Source of the DNA: Carnegiea gigantea
Taxonomy: Eukaryota; Streptophyta; Magnoliopsida; Caryophyllales; Cactaceae
Assembly: GCA_029747015.1 (NCBI GenBank)
Contig: JAKOGI010002709.1
Span: forward strand, 27,255 to 91,254
DNA: 64,000 nt
Direction of reading: 5' to 3'
Shown in pieces: positions 1 to 12,740 of the stretch. The position numbers were made by a program, and so were the translations under genes. Below the pieces are notes generated by a model that made no database searches, had not been told where the DNA came from, and saw only the letters and a list, made by a program, of their open reading frames with translations. Every line of letters begins with the position of its first letter. Within the stretch, counting starts at the first letter, position 1.

Positions 1-3000
1 GAAGATGAGACCATACTTGAACTCTAAGCTCAAGTAAGGAAGCTCAAAAAGAAAATGGCACAAGTGAAGAAGGCCATAAAAGAACCACTTTAAAGGTTGT
101 TGGTTTGAGATGGGTTAAAACACTTGAAGATTATTTTGACTCCAAAGGATGTTTTTATGAAGAGAGTTTCCTCATAGCTATCTAAAAACTCAAATGGCAT
201 ACTGTTGGTTGATTTCAACACCTTAGAAGGGAAAGAGCTTTTAAGGGAAAACCTAGAATTAAGACTTAGAGATAGCTCAAGTCATATATAAATGTGATAT
301 TCTATTGCAATCTACTCTTTCAAGAAGAATTCTTAAAAGGAGAACCCATTGTTGTGTAAGAGGAAATCAAGATTCAAGGAAAGCTCTTAGAAAAGTAGGA
401 GCCTACTTCTATTTAAGAGGAGGCCAAGGAAGAAAACAAGATCAAGATCTTGAAGAGAAAGATAATGAGTCAAAATCCACAATGGAAGTTGGACTACCCA
501 TTGTTTTACATGCTCATTCTTATTCATTTCATTGTGTCAATTTGAGAATTAAGGTAAGCATCACTAAACTAGTCTATTTTCATTTTCAATGAGCAAGCTT
601 AAAAATGAGGCTATGCATGGTATATCACCTATGTATGTTTGCTATGGTAGACCATGGTAGTTTGATTGTTATGTGAGTCATGATGGTCATGATACATTCA
701 CACACAAACACTAAGTTCAAGGCTTAACATTGGCTCCTGTGCCCCTGTCGCACAAAAACAAACCTAGAGAGAGGAGTGAAACAAGCCGCTTCATTGGTGA
801 AACAAAGGAGGAGAGAACCATTGGTAATAGGAAACCTTTAATTGCCTTATTCTTGCTTGAACCAAACAAGTGAAAATAGCAAAACTGAGCTCAACCACCC
901 TTGAATGGTTTTGAGGATGTAGATTCATTTTCCATTGGTCAATTTTGTAATGAAGCCTTTCGTGGTGCATTACCCATTGACAATTGTGATCCATTTCTTG
1001 AATGTGAGCCTCTACAATCTAAGCTTATGGGTGATAAAGAACTCTCTTTTAATTTGAGTCGTGATGAGTACATTAGGGTACTTAATAAGCTTGTGGATGC
1101 CAAAACATGTGTATTTGGATGCTGGCTAAAGGTTTCCACAATAAGCTTCAAAAATTCCTGGGTTTTCAAGAAAAAAAGGAACTCTTAGCACATTGGAGTT
1201 TTTAAAGTTCAAGGGGTACTGCATATTCCGAAGATTGATATCCTCAGATTTCAACGGTAGTGATTTGGGGGAAAATCCTGTCCAAAAAAGGGAGTTTGAT
1301 GGCGCTAAATAAGGAAGTTTAGTTCATGATTACCCCACTTTATCCAAAATGACTATGAATCCAAAATTTTTACCAATTTTTCTCTTATTAGTTTATGGTG
1401 TTACTGTCATATGAAATTTATAAAAAAAGTGTCATCAGAAAGGTTGAAGTGTCTAATTTGAGGATATTTAATACATTTAGTTTAAAGTTATTTTTTAGTA
1501 GTGATTTGTGTCAAGTTTTCAAAACTCCCGAAATCACACATAGAGTCAAGTTTTTAGCTTTAATTTCCATGACCAATTGAGGCACTTATCTATGTTTAAT
1601 AATTGCATAATGGCTATGATTGGAAAAGTATTTAAGTTTATTCTCTAGCCATGTAATTTTTAGAGTTCCAAAGTTATATAAAGAGCGACATAGCACCAAA
1701 ATTTATAAACTACCTTGGAATTTAACAAATGACAGATTTGAGTATTTGTTTAATTTGAGGGACTTGCAACTATGACCTTTGGAGTTCCTCATATGAGATA
1801 ATTAGCTATTCACCAAGGAAATACTCCAGGTGACAATGGATAAGTATAATTCTCTAGAAACTTCTTAGAAGATGCGGAAAACATCCAGAAAATTCAAGCT
1901 CATTAGTCTCAAAACTAACTTTAGAATTTGGAATTTAGTTTCTTTAGATAATTTGTTGGACTCTTCTTGGTCCACTTGCCTCGCTTCATAATAACTAATA
2001 TTTTCCAATTTGGGTGTTTAAAGATCCATTCTCCCTTGTGATTCTCATATTTGGAAGATTCAGATGATTAATGAATTGAATGGCAAGGGGCATTTTTATC
2101 TCCAAAAATCTCTTTAACCTTTAGCATATTGTGAGTAGTGATTAAGAGTCTTCTCTTTGAGATTAGTTTTTTGTGGCATTTGCCTTTAGGAGAGAGATTT
2201 CCACTCCAAAAAAGGAGCATGCTTCCGCACTTAATATTGCATTTACCCATGCCTATAGGTGAAGACGGAGGCCTTTGTCACGCGTAGGCTAAGTGTGGAT
2301 AGGGAAATAGTGAGGAAAGTTTTGCCACGTCTATCAAGCACGGTAGTGGATTACTCGTCCACACTTACATGTGTAGCAGCGATAGTCACTTGCGACGCTT
2401 ACAGGTGTGAAGGGGTCCCCTCGCATATTATGCATGGTTAAATAAGCTTCCTTCTACAGTCTTAGGAGTTAGGAGATTACACGCAAAAGGAAAAGAATTT
2501 TCCACTCTATGCTTATAGCTGTGGTTACTTCTCAAATTAAAATGAATTAATTCACCACAAATAATTAGACTTTTCTTTTTTGTAGTCCCATAGTCATAAT
2601 TTGCTTGTGCTTAGATAATTATAACAACTATTTGTGCAAGAATGAATACTACTTTCTGAGCCAAAAAAAAAAAGATATAAATATATTGATAATCACATTT
2701 CATTCAAACCACTATTCATTCCTTACAATATAAAATATGAGGAAAAAAATGTTAGGTATACTTATAATCAAATTACAAAATTTTTTTTTCTAACTTCTTC
2801 GAAGATAACTTTGAAATGGTATAAATATACTTGAATTCTATCCACGTCTTTCAGTCTTAAGAAAAAGGGACAATCATATCTAGAAGATGTAATCCACTTA
2901 CTATTGCCCTTATATTTGGACTTTAAGCTGAATGATGGCGGCTAAACATCCAGCTTCATCCATTTAATCTCCATAAACAAGTTAGTGCGACTGTACATAA

Positions 3001-3788
3001 TTCACAATAGACAAATAACAACAAATTAAGTCATGACATAAGCTTAAAGTGTTACATCTATGCTTATATTTAAGACTCGATGTTGGGTCCATGAAACTTA
3101 AAATACCCAAAAGAGTAGACATTGAAGAAAGAAAATGTAGAAAAAACAGGGGAGACGGGAGATATTTACCTTGCCATTAGCTTAAATTGAACAGCTGACA
3201 GTAATAATGGGGTCTTGGGTAAGAGACATCTTGCTATTTTCGGCCACCAAGTTCACTGAGTAAGAGCAGGAAGTGGAGCATAATTGGCAAAGATGAAACA
3301 AACTACATCAAAAGGAAACAAATGGTATGATTGGGGATTCCTAATGAGTCTCCTACAGTTCTAATTCTTTTTATTCCCCTACCAATGCTTTGACACATTA
3401 ATATTCAGGTCATTAAAATCAAAAAGAGGAAAGATTTTTGCTATCCAAGGTCTGGCATCTAGATGCATACTTGAGTTATGACTGGGAATCGTTGGCTTGT
3501 AGCCAAGTCCTAGTTGCATGGCAGTTCGAGTGCCTTGACCCAATAGGCAACTTCAGGTTTCATGTTGGAAAATTCACGTTTGAAATAAACAGTAGTATTA
3601 TGATGATGTGCTTGCTTCTGACAAGTTAATACATTAAGTCCTGGGTCATTCGTAAATAGCTCAAACCCAAGTGAACATATCGCCCCCGATGTAATCACTT
3701 CTACTGCTAAAATGCAAATAAACAAACAACCTTCAAAACCCAACTACCATTAGAATGCCATTATTTACATAACACAAGAGTGCGACTT
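1..3788. other. Intergenic stretch, no gene recognised
   Basis: AT-rich DNA with short open frames only. The longest plausible one (901-1188, +) encodes a soluble-looking peptide with no motif I recognise. I see no LTR ends, terminal inverted repeats or RNA genes. A GC-richer patch near 2255-2440 has no recognisable product either. It may hold decayed transposon or intron sequence, since the subtilase pseudo-exon lies just beyond it, but nothing shows this directly. Confidence 0.5.
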
Positions 3789-3790
3789 AC

Positions 3791-4062
3791 TTGAACAAAA
3801 AACTAGTCTTGGGTCTAGTGCTGTAGCTCTATTCACAAATCCACTGCCCAGATCAAAGGGAGTTGTACGAGACTCGTTCACAATTGGCTTGGAATAAGCA
3901 CGCCGAGCCATTATTTTCCGTGTCATGAGATAAGACTATCGTTGAAAGGGAAGACGCAATAGTTGCTGGACTAAAAGTTGGGAATTTCTTCATGATTACT
4001 GCGACAAGTCCTGCAAATTGTTCCCGACATTGTAGCAAATTTCTTAGCTTCATAGTTCACAT
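3791..4062 (-). pseudogene. Subtilisin-like serine protease exon fragment
   Basis: On the minus strand the sequence shows the C-terminal half of a plant subtilase (S8) catalytic domain. A piece with ATMSGT is followed by LVAVIMKKFPTFSPATIASS and then, after a frame change, by TPFDLGSGFVNRATALDP. Intact plant subtilases have GTSMA(A/T)PH, the catalytic serine, followed by a helix and SP..I.SA..TTA, then PFD.GSG.VN...ALDPGL. Here GTSM is broken (GT is followed by IC) and about a dozen nucleotides seem lost, so the serine is gone. The exon ends in a good donor (CAA|GTAAGT on the minus strand, junction at 3791/3790). A hAT element sits immediately upstream in gene sense. I did not find the other exons. 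It is a dead fragment; the family call is fairly secure, the subfamily is not. Confidence 0.7.
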
Positions 4063-4599
4063 CCATTGTAAATACAATCAATGGCGCAGCCACCGTGGTG
4101 TCAGTGGTGTCACCCAACACCCCTCTAAAAAAAAAAGGTATGTGTTAGAAAATTTAAAAAATTAGAAGTCCATATGTACCTGATGCATAAAAGAGATACA
4201 CGAAATCCCTCTTGGCTCAGTGATCTGGGCGCCCAAGTAGTTATGTTCGTTGTCTTTGATGTCGCAGGCTCAAATCTTGCAGCCTTCCCTTTGCGTTTTT
4301 TTTCCCTTTTTTTTAACTTATGCCTTGAAAACACTGGGGTAAACCACCCCCTTCGTATTCTGCTTTATCTGTTCGACTGTTGGTAGATTTGCACTGGCCA
4401 CTTGCTACCCAAAACACCAACCCCCCCAACCAACACACTAGGCTACCAAAGCACAGCCCACCTCCCGCCGGTCATCGGTGACCATTCCCACGTTGAGTCG
4501 TCTCCCGACAGTGAGCACAAGGCCCACCCGCGGCCTTAACTCTCTCTCTCTAGATTTGTGAGTTCTCCTTTTACTAATACTAGTTTAAATGTTTAATTG

Positions 4600-4940
4600 A
4601 CTTGAATTTGTTACTTAATTCTTCAATTTGTAGATTAATAAGTTTTTATTATTTGATTTATGATTTGTTTATCAATTTCAATTCCAAATTTGTTTAATTT
4701 ATAGGTTTAATTTCAATTCTAGGTTAAATATCAATTTATAGATTAGTTTGTTGTATTCTTTAATTTGTCAGTTTATTTATCAATTTCAATTCCAAATTGT
4801 TTTAATTTATAGGTTTCATTTCAATTATAGGTTAATTCTTAATTTGTAGATTACTTTGTTTTTATAGCTTAATTTGTGAGTTTATTTGCCAATTTCAATT
4901 CAAAATTTGTTTAATTGTATATGTTTAATTTCAATACTAG
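4600..4940. repeat. Three-copy ~108-bp repeat inside the hAT
   Basis: Three tandem units share the core caatttcaatt, starting at 4673, 4781 and 4890 (spacing 108 and 109). Each unit has the same order of oligo-T, 'tttaatttatagg' and 'ttaatttgtagat' blocks. The array fills the intron-like interval between the leader and the transposase start. Confidence 0.7.
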
Positions 4941-4946
4941 GTAAAA

Positions 4947-5168
4947 ATGCAAAGATATTTCAAAAAGATAGCTAAAGAATCCTCGTCATTACCTTCAAGT
5001 TCGAAATCCAAAAATTCACCATCGAACGAAGAAGGTGGAAACAATATCACTCAACGACAACCACCATCTTGTGGTATAAATATCAATTCCATTCCCTCAT
5101 CTATTGATTTTACATCACCTTCAAAATATGAGGTCTCTTCGAGGATAATTAGATTAGATGTAGTGTAA
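4947..5168 (+). pseudogene. N-terminus of hAT (TTF-type zinc finger) transposase
   Basis: The 73-codon frame starts MQRYFKK and continues as a Ser/Asn-rich linker. Plant hAT-derived TTF-type zinc-finger/dimerisation proteins typically begin with M-x-R/K-Y/F-F-K-R/K followed by a Ser-rich tail. An acceptor-like 'tactag' lies six bases upstream of the ATG, which fits a 5' intron. The zinc finger, RNase-H-like catalytic core and hAT dimerisation region are absent; the frame stops about 95 bp before the 3' terminal repeat. The family call comes from the start motif plus its position in a hAT-like element. Confidence 0.5.
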
Positions 5169-5270
5169 TTGTTATTTAATTTAGTTTATGACTATTGTTG
5201 AATTTTATATTGTGTGTTATTAATTCCGACACCCCTCTCCAAGTTTTCTGGCTTCGCCACTGAATACAAT

Positions 5271-8090
5271 AGACGTTAAAGCACAGTACCTATATTTGAA
5301 GCATCCTAATTCCCACAACCTAAGCCTCTCTTTCATGTCATAGCCATTGGCGATGTGTATCATAAATGATTCCTATAATAATATAAGAAGTAAGGAACAT
5401 CAACCTCAAGAAGGAGCACATTGGTATGGAAATTAAGCAAACATGCCTCAGGCATTTCATCGAACAAGTTCTTCCACTAGTGTTGTAGAGATATGAGAAC
5501 TATCAAATACCAAAATTTACAACTAATCCAAACGCCAAACTAGTTAGTTACCAGATACCCAGATTCCAAAACAGGAATTAAAAAAATAGAAAAAATACAT
5601 CAAATAGGTTGGGATTTTTTTTTGGGGGAGGAAAGAGAATACCTTGAAGAATTGACAAAGCGTTCAAATGCAAAGACTTGGCTATGCATCCGAACAACTA
5701 CATCCCGAAATTGCTTAATCATGAACAGCATTGAAAATAGAGAGATAACAGAGAAAGAGAAAGAGAAAGAGAAAGCAGACATATCTTAGTGTTGACTAAC
5801 CTAGTTGCTCAAATTTGCCTTAGCATCTCCGCAAGTTCGACCGAGTTTGGCCTCTTTGAATCAGCAATTGCAGATTAACAGATGACGGTTCTGTGTGGTG
5901 AAGTCTAGAATCCCTAATATATGGGTTTGATGGGTGTGTGAATTAAAGAAATGAGACAAAGGTGATGAGTAATCTAGCGATGAAAGTTCAATAAATAAAA
6001 AAGGAACTCAACCTTTTTATTTATTTTCTTTTTTAGCAAATTAAATTATTGTACCTAGCCTATTTATTAAAAGTTTTATTTAAAAAAAAGGTTGCCATGC
6101 TTAATATCCGTGGGAGCAGACTCCCTATTAAGGAGACAGGATCACCACACTTAATATGTATGTGTATACTCCTACAAGATGCTCCTACTCTTATAAGAGT
6201 GGGTATATTTTTCCTATACTTATTTTGCATGGAGACAACTCTAGACTCTTAATTCTGTTATTCCTATCGTGGCAATTACTTATGTGGGCTTAGGTAAGTG
6301 CAGAAGCATGAACATTTTCTTGTAGTGTTGGTGAGGATTTTTATCCATCCTTTTTGGTTCTCATTCCTAGGTTTCAATCTTTCTATTTAATTGATTGCTT
6401 GAGATTGATTCCAAGTAGACACTAATTCTAGTGTCTCAGTTGATTGTTTATTTTAAGATCTTCGGAATTGAGGATTCATTTAACCCAAAGTAGGCTCAGG
6501 TTTAGTAACAGGTCACCAGGCTTGTGCCATTGTAGGAAACAATTTAACAGATCGATGGCCCTACTGTTTTTCAGTCAGTTAAAGGCAGATGGGAAGATCT
6601 TCCTGATCGTTTTTAGAATATAATTTTTTCTGGAATCTTTAAACCTTAGCGGTGTTTATCCATCCCTCCATTATAAAAGGAGCTTCTCCTAACCTCCTCC
6701 CTCAAAGGACATCAACACATAATAATCTTCTCTTCATGCTAGAAAAACTGCCCTTTCTATAACTTTCTTCTTTTTTCTGCCTTTTTGTTAGAGTTAAGAA
6801 ATCTCTCACACTGCTCTCAAGTCGATGTGTGTCGTAGTTTTGATTTCAAGTCCTCAATGGTTCAGTGTCTCTAAATTTATATTTATATACATTCCATGTT
6901 TTCTTCTTGTTTAGGTTTATTGCTCCTTCATATGAAGAATTATTAAATTATTTGTACATAATGTCATAGTTATAATATGTGTAAGATCTCAAGTTGGACT
7001 CTTGCTTATTTAAAATATTGCCTGGATAGGAAGCAAGATCTTAATTGATTTTGATATTAACAAATCGTTGAAGTGTTAACACTAGCTTCACTAAATAAGT
7101 GCAGTCTAAAGGTTCTATAAGAGTTGGAGAAAATGCATTGAATGTACCATCAAGCTAAGGGAAGAAAATCTTTTATTAGTGGATACATACTTGGTAAAAT
7201 CATAAAGCATATTCTTACATCTCATTTAAATATCTTGTTTTTTTCCAAATTATTATGCTTAGTTTGAAAAGTATATCTTACAAAGTCATTCTTATCAATC
7301 AAAGATCATGAAATTGGCGAATAAACAAAATGAGCTTTTATAAATGCCAAGAATGTCTATGAATCAAGCCTTTCTGAAATGGAGCAAGATTTAAATCCAA
7401 TCCTTTACAAGGAAAGAAGATCAAAGTCACAAGCCATAAAAGGAAGGTGATGAAGGCGGTTAGTGCACACTAAATCATAGGATCTAAAGTTGGAAGAATG
7501 ACTGGCAAGATTAGCTCCAGCGAGATACGAAGATTCACATCTATATACAGTGAAGACCAAAAACCAGTGAAGTCAAGAAATTACAATGAGCCAACTTGAA
7601 TTAATGAATTATCTCTTCACCATTACATGAGCATTTACTTACTCTTAGTCTATTTGAAGTTGTAAGAAAGGAAGTAATTGGGTTACTATCATGTCTAATG
7701 AGGTGTGAAGGAGTGCCACAAAAAGAGAATGCTCTTTGAGTGACTTGTCAAATGGTTAAGTGAACAACCTTTGTAAGGTATGTACTTAGGGGACTAATGA
7801 AGAATCATTCAATGCTAAAGGAAGGACCCTTAGACCGTGACTAACCCAACATCTTGAAATTGGGTCAATATCATTAATATATCATTGTGTCTTATCCCAA
7901 TTATATTTTGTACTATATTCGTGTTAAGCTATGGTTAGTAGAGTTAGTACCTCACTCCAAGGCACTAAAATTTTGAAAAAGGATCACCCTATTCACCCCA
8001 AGGATGTGTAAAACCCTGAGAATTTATATGCTTTTTGGATTGAGTTATTTGTGAAGTTTCGAGGACAAAACTTCTTTTAAGGGAGTAGAA
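5271..8090. other. Intergenic stretch, no gene recognised
   Basis: AT-rich DNA without a recognisable product. A minus-strand frame at 5600-5782 starts over a (GAAAGA)n-like tract and ends at a donor-like AAG|GTATTC (minus strand, about 5642). It could be a 5' exon of a vanished host gene, but the product is unknown. The last ~50 bp (8040-8090) look like the 3' end of a gypsy internal region: 'gtttcgaggacaaaactt' is followed by the purine-rich 'ttttaagggagtag'. These phrases typically precede the 3' LTR in plant Ty3 elements. Confidence 0.4.
6671..6680 (+). promoter_or_regulatory. TATA-box-like motif with pyrimidine-rich leader
   Basis: TTATAAAAGG is followed by a C/T-rich leader and no long ORF. 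It resembles the core promoter and R-region start of an LTR, but I found no LTR ends or second copy in the window. Confidence 0.25.
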
Positions 8091-10695
8091 TATAGAACCC
8101 CCCGAAATTTATATCTATAATCCTTGGAGAAGGTCTTGATCCTTAGTCACTTGAGCTCAAAGGTAATTTTAGAGCGGTCCTTCATTTGGTTAGGATTTCG
8201 AGCCGAGCCCATTTTTCATAGGCTTTTGATGAAGAATTATTATTTTCAAATTTAAGTTTGAATTAATAAATTATAAAACAAAATTTTGAATTTTTGAAAT
8301 ATAAATTTTATTTGAGAAATTCAGATTTTATTATTTAGAGTTCTCTCTCAAAAGTTCAAATTTTAAAGATTTTTAATTAGGAGGTATTTATTTTGTGGTT
8401 GGGATGTTAAAAATCCCTTAATATTCAAAATTTTCAAAACCCTGGCCAGATATCCTTTTTTCCCCCCGCTTTGAGCATGCAGTTGTGGGTTCATAAAAAA
8501 ATAAATAAATAAATTTGAAGCCTTATTTCTTATGTGAAAAGCTCCCCCATCAACTCTAATTTCACTTCTCTCTCTCCCCCACAACCCTAACACCCACTCT
8601 CCCTCTCCCTTTCAGCCACCACCACCATCACCACCACCAATAGTAGGTGGCCGCCACCAGCACTAGGCCACTGGCACCCACCGTGCTGTACACCAAAGCC
8701 ACTAAGCCTCCTTCCTTCTTGATCTTTAGGTGAGAAAGTTTAGGTTTTTTTTGAGTGTTTGAGTTTAAAATCTTTATGCCCTTAAAGAATTGCTTTTTTT
8801 AGCAATTTCACTGAGTTTTGTAGACTCTAAACACTTGTTTTTCATATTGAAGTATGATTCTCAAATTTTGGGGTGGTTTAAAGGCATACAAACAAGCATA
8901 TCATCTCTCACTCTTATATTCAAGGTAAATAGAAAACTTTCTCCTCAAAACCTGTTTTGAAAGTGGGCTTGGATAGGTTTTATTAACTTTATAGTTGGTA
9001 TTGATGATTAGGAATAGTTTTAGATTGATTTGGGTGAGTTTAGTTCTACGAAAAATGTGATATTCATGCATGAGATTTAGGATTAGTCAGCATCAGAAAC
9101 TATCCTGCAATGCACTGACTTTAGTGATTAAACTGCTTTTATGTACTGTTCCGAAAATCATGAAAAAATTATGAATGTAGATCTATGACTATTTTCATAA
9201 GAATTTTGAATCGTGAATTTTGGGTTTGAAACAAGGAAGAAATAAATTTTCTCTCGAGACTGCACAATTCTAAACTAAAACTGGCTGTGTGGCAAGAAGT
9301 GAAGTTTTAAGATAATTTTTGTTCGTTTTGGGGAATATTCTTAGAACAAAATTGTAGTAGACAAAAATACCTTTTCAGATTATGCTTAAACACCTCCATA
9401 TGAGGTTTTTATTTGAAGATATGACTTCTATAAGTTAGGGGAAGAATCCTGATCTGAAACTGCCCTAAAGCCCTAACAAGTTTAAGTTGCATTAATTATT
9501 TTCTCAGGTACTTGAGTTTTTAAAAATGGCATGAGTTCATAAAAATCAAAATCTAGGGGTATTGGTCCTACTTAAGTGGTCCTAGTAACATGGTTGACTT
9601 TGGGTTAGAAAAGATTAGCTTTGGGTGTTTAAAAAAAAAAAATTCACTTGGGTTAGTCCATGTTGTGACACTTTATCGTTTCGGGTCAATACTCTAGTTC
9701 GAGCTTAGGTTAGACGTCTACGCTTCTTCGAGGTAATGCCCTAACTTTCCTTGGTTGCTCTTTTGAAATGATTTTGGATATTTATGAATTGTTATTTAAC
9801 GTTGTATGCCAAGGGGACCTTATGTTTAAATCATGAACTACAACTTGAGATTTTATGATTTTCTGAATGTGGAATATCGTGTTGTGATTGAATGTTTTAT
9901 TTGAGAAATTCATATTTTAAGTGGTTTTGTTAAGTTAATAGATGATTGCTTGAGGTGGCTTGGGCTTTCGGGAAGCCAAACAGAATTATTCATAATATAT
10001 TAATCCTAAAAGTGGTAGACTAAGGCGAGTTTGTGGGAGGGTGCATCCTGAGATTAGGGTAGGTTTACCTTGATATTGAGACAAATTAGTCTCCCCAAGT
10101 TATAGCATGCAGTTCTCGAGTACATGCCATTGTAAATGGATGTATGCCAAGATGGGTTATGGTAACCCATAAGGTTGTCCGACGAAAAGCCATGAGACCC
10201 TTTGGTGGGGTCGCTTGCCAAGGAAAAATTGACTTATTTTGATCTTGGATAATGGTTATTGTTTGAAGTTTAAAGATCTTGAATTGGTTGGAAATCGTTT
10301 TTGAACTATTTGAATGTTCCCTCTCACTCCTCAATGTTTGAAATGAATTTAAGTAGGTGTTTTATAGCTAGCGGTAGACATTGAGTTCCATCTCACTGTT
10401 TGAAATATTTCGTTTTCAAGTACTGATGTGCTGTATGGCAATGAGATGTGAGCAGGTCGTCTAGATGTTTAGTTAAAATTTTATTTGCATCAAATAATGT
10501 TGAAGTTGTAGTTGACTAAGTTGACTCTTGATTTTAATTTTTTACTTTGGCTTATACTTTTGTTTATTTCAATTAATTACCTTTTGCCTTGTCTTTCATT
10601 GTGAAATACGGTAGTGACACCCACTAGCTTATTTCCGCTGCATTAAATAGGCTAAATATGGCATATAAATGTAATAGAATTTTTAGAGCGTCACA
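8091..10695 (+). mobile_element. 3' LTR of a Ty3/gypsy element (~2.6 kb)
   Basis: The left edge 'tatagaacccccc' follows a polypurine tract and matches, with a TG to TA change, the usual TGTAGAACCCCC start of long plant gypsy LTRs. The right edge 'ttttagagcgtcaca' matches the usual ...GCGTTACA end. Near the 3' end is 'atttccgctgcatta', common in such LTRs. No TSD is visible (tagaa versus ggatg), as expected if it is only the 3' LTR of a truncated element with internal sequence to the left. There is no partner LTR in the window. Both boundaries are inferred from motif resemblance. Confidence 0.55.
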
Positions 10696-11158
10696 GGATG
10701 ATTCTACAACTTTGGGACCTATAAGAGCGATTACCCTCCCTTTAGGCAAATTCCATTGCTAGGGATGAAAGTCTCTCCTTTAAAACTTTTGTCATTAATC
10801 CATCTCTCCAAACACCATAATCGCCATCTTTTTAGAATCATTTTGGGCTAGCCTTCAACACACCTAAGCAAAGATGGGATCTTTAGGATTTGTTCTTGCT
10901 AAAATCGGATTAGGCTACATCTCGAGGGTTCATAAATAAGATAGCAACTATTTTGTCTTGATTTGATTGCTTTGTGGTGATGTGGCCCTTAGTTTAGCCA
11001 TTTGCAAGGATTGTAAAACTATGCACAATAATAAAGTGTTCACAAAGTTTATTTCTTTTTCTTTCTTTTTATTATTTCTTACAATTTGCATGTAAATTGA
11101 CCAAATCCATAAAGTTCATGTTTTGGTGTTTTAATCACTAAATAAGCAAAATAGCATC
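10696..11158. other. Spacer between gypsy LTR and copia element
   Basis: No gene, terminal repeat or RNA feature seen; AT-rich unique-looking sequence up to the start of the copia LTR. Confidence 0.4.
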
Positions 11159-12740
11159 TGAAAGTTTAGTTAGGCTGGTCAAATCAGCCTAGTGGGGGGT
11201 GAATAGGGTGATCACAAAAATTAAAGAAATTAGAAAAATTAAATGCAGAAATAAAAGCAATACAAAACACGATGATATGTTCACAATGTTGGTCCTTCCA
11301 AACAGGGTTAGTCACCGCCTAAGCCGCTTCTTTGCTTGGGATTTGAACCAATTGATTTCTTATTTACTTAATAAGTTAAACACTGAGCCTCCGACTCAAG
11401 AAAGACTCTCTTGAACACTTTTAAGATGAACTACTCGATTGTGAGAACCTCTCTCTTGATCGACCACTCAATTAAGTACCTTAAGTTGAGTCACTCACTA
11501 AGTATTGCTCATTCAATACTTGGCTACCCAAGCAAGTTCTTCTTAACTTGCTTGTTATATGAGTACAAGTAATGATCATATCAATATGCAAGTTCTAGCT
11601 TAAAACATTATCTCAATTTTTTCTTCTCTTGTATTTGCAAGCGTAGCTCATGATTTCTCAATTGCTCTTCTGCCTTGGACTTGCTTGAACTCCTCATATA
11701 TATATAAGCAAAGGTGACCAACTAGTTGTTATGCTGCAATCTCTTAATCATGGTAACTTTTGATTTACTTGAATGAAGTCTTCTATTTTCAAAGCCTTGA
11801 ACTTCCTTTCAAAGCCTTGGAACCACGCTTTATTTACCGCACAAATAAATCTGCATCCATAATCTCAAGATGGTAATAATTTCACATGTAATATATTCAA
11901 AATGATCCTTGATTTGGATTTTAAGATTCAAATTCAAATTCAAGCTTTATTAACCAAGGAACAATCTTAAAGATTTTATGATCATATTAATTATTGATTA
12001 TCATAATATTCTCCCCAATCAATCAAAGGTTATTTCATGGATAATCAAATATTTTTCCAACATCAATCTCTTACATCATATAAATCTATATGATGCTCTA
12101 TCACATAATATCTTCAAGTAAATTATATAATATCTTTTCCTAATCAAATATAATCTCAATATTATGTCATATCATTTAAGAAAATCCTTGATAAAATAAT
12201 CCTCATCAACAAATATACAAGATATTTCTCATGATATTTTATATTTATTTTTTCACTATCCTATATTAATCCATAAGATAAAATCCATATCATATCCAAT
12301 CAAATCAATTAGACTAAATCACACCCATCATCATATCAACCCAAATATGATATCCAAATCTTGTCGTAAAACTTTTACATACTCTCTAGCATTATGGTAA
12401 CATATAAATCAAGATCATCATGTCATCATATATCACATTTTGTTTTATTAGAAATTTTCCACAAATTATATCCAAAATGCCATATAATTTCCAAGGTTGC
12501 ATGAATCAATTAACACATGTAACTTATCATATAAATGGTACTCCACAATATATATCAAACTCGCAAGTTGGTCTAAAACATGTATTTCAATATTAGTAAA
12601 AATATATTGGACCAATCATAAATGTTATATATAAAATAGGATAATAATATATAAAATATAATCACTTCCTCATTTCATATATAATGCTAATAATATTGTT
12701 TGTTATAATCAAAATCAATATGTGACTCTCAGAGTCAACA
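11159..12740 (-). repeat. 3' LTR of element C
   Basis: It is about 1.58 kb and matches 35750-37364 throughout, including the opening gttaggct...gggtgaatagggtgatcac and the closing agtcaaca. A minus-strand TATA-like stretch (11697-11707) corresponds to one at 36321-36328 in the partner. The partner has extra bases near 36150-36180. Confidence 0.8.

Larger units (their letters stand above)
4079..5262 (+). mobile_element. Deleted hAT-type DNA transposon with 8-bp TSD
   Basis: The 1184-bp element has terminal inverted repeats: CAATGGCGCAGCCA at the 5' end, and CAGTGGCGAAGCCA when the 3' end is read in reverse (12 of 14 match). It is flanked by a perfect 8-bp direct repeat, aatacaat, at 4071-4078 and 5263-5270, the TSD size of hAT elements. 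Inside are a GC-rich leader (about 4390-4560), an AT-rich intron-like stretch with tandem repeats, and the first coding exon of a transposase-like protein. Everything downstream in the transposase is missing, so it is a non-autonomous internal-deletion derivative. It sits at the edge of the subtilase pseudo-exon. Confidence 0.85.

Noticed and set aside
901..1188. 95-codon frame as a host gene
   Set aside because: No recognisable domain, no splice or promoter context; stop-free length is not unusual for the composition.
6660..7000. Promoter plus leader considered as an endogenous pararetrovirus or LTR
   Set aside because: No RT, movement or coat protein motif nearby, no terminal repeats; only a TATA-like motif supports it.
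7982..7999. 18-bp match (gatcaccctattcacccc) to the LTR end of element C in opposite orientation
   Set aside because: Surrounding sequence does not extend the match; too short to call another LTR copy.
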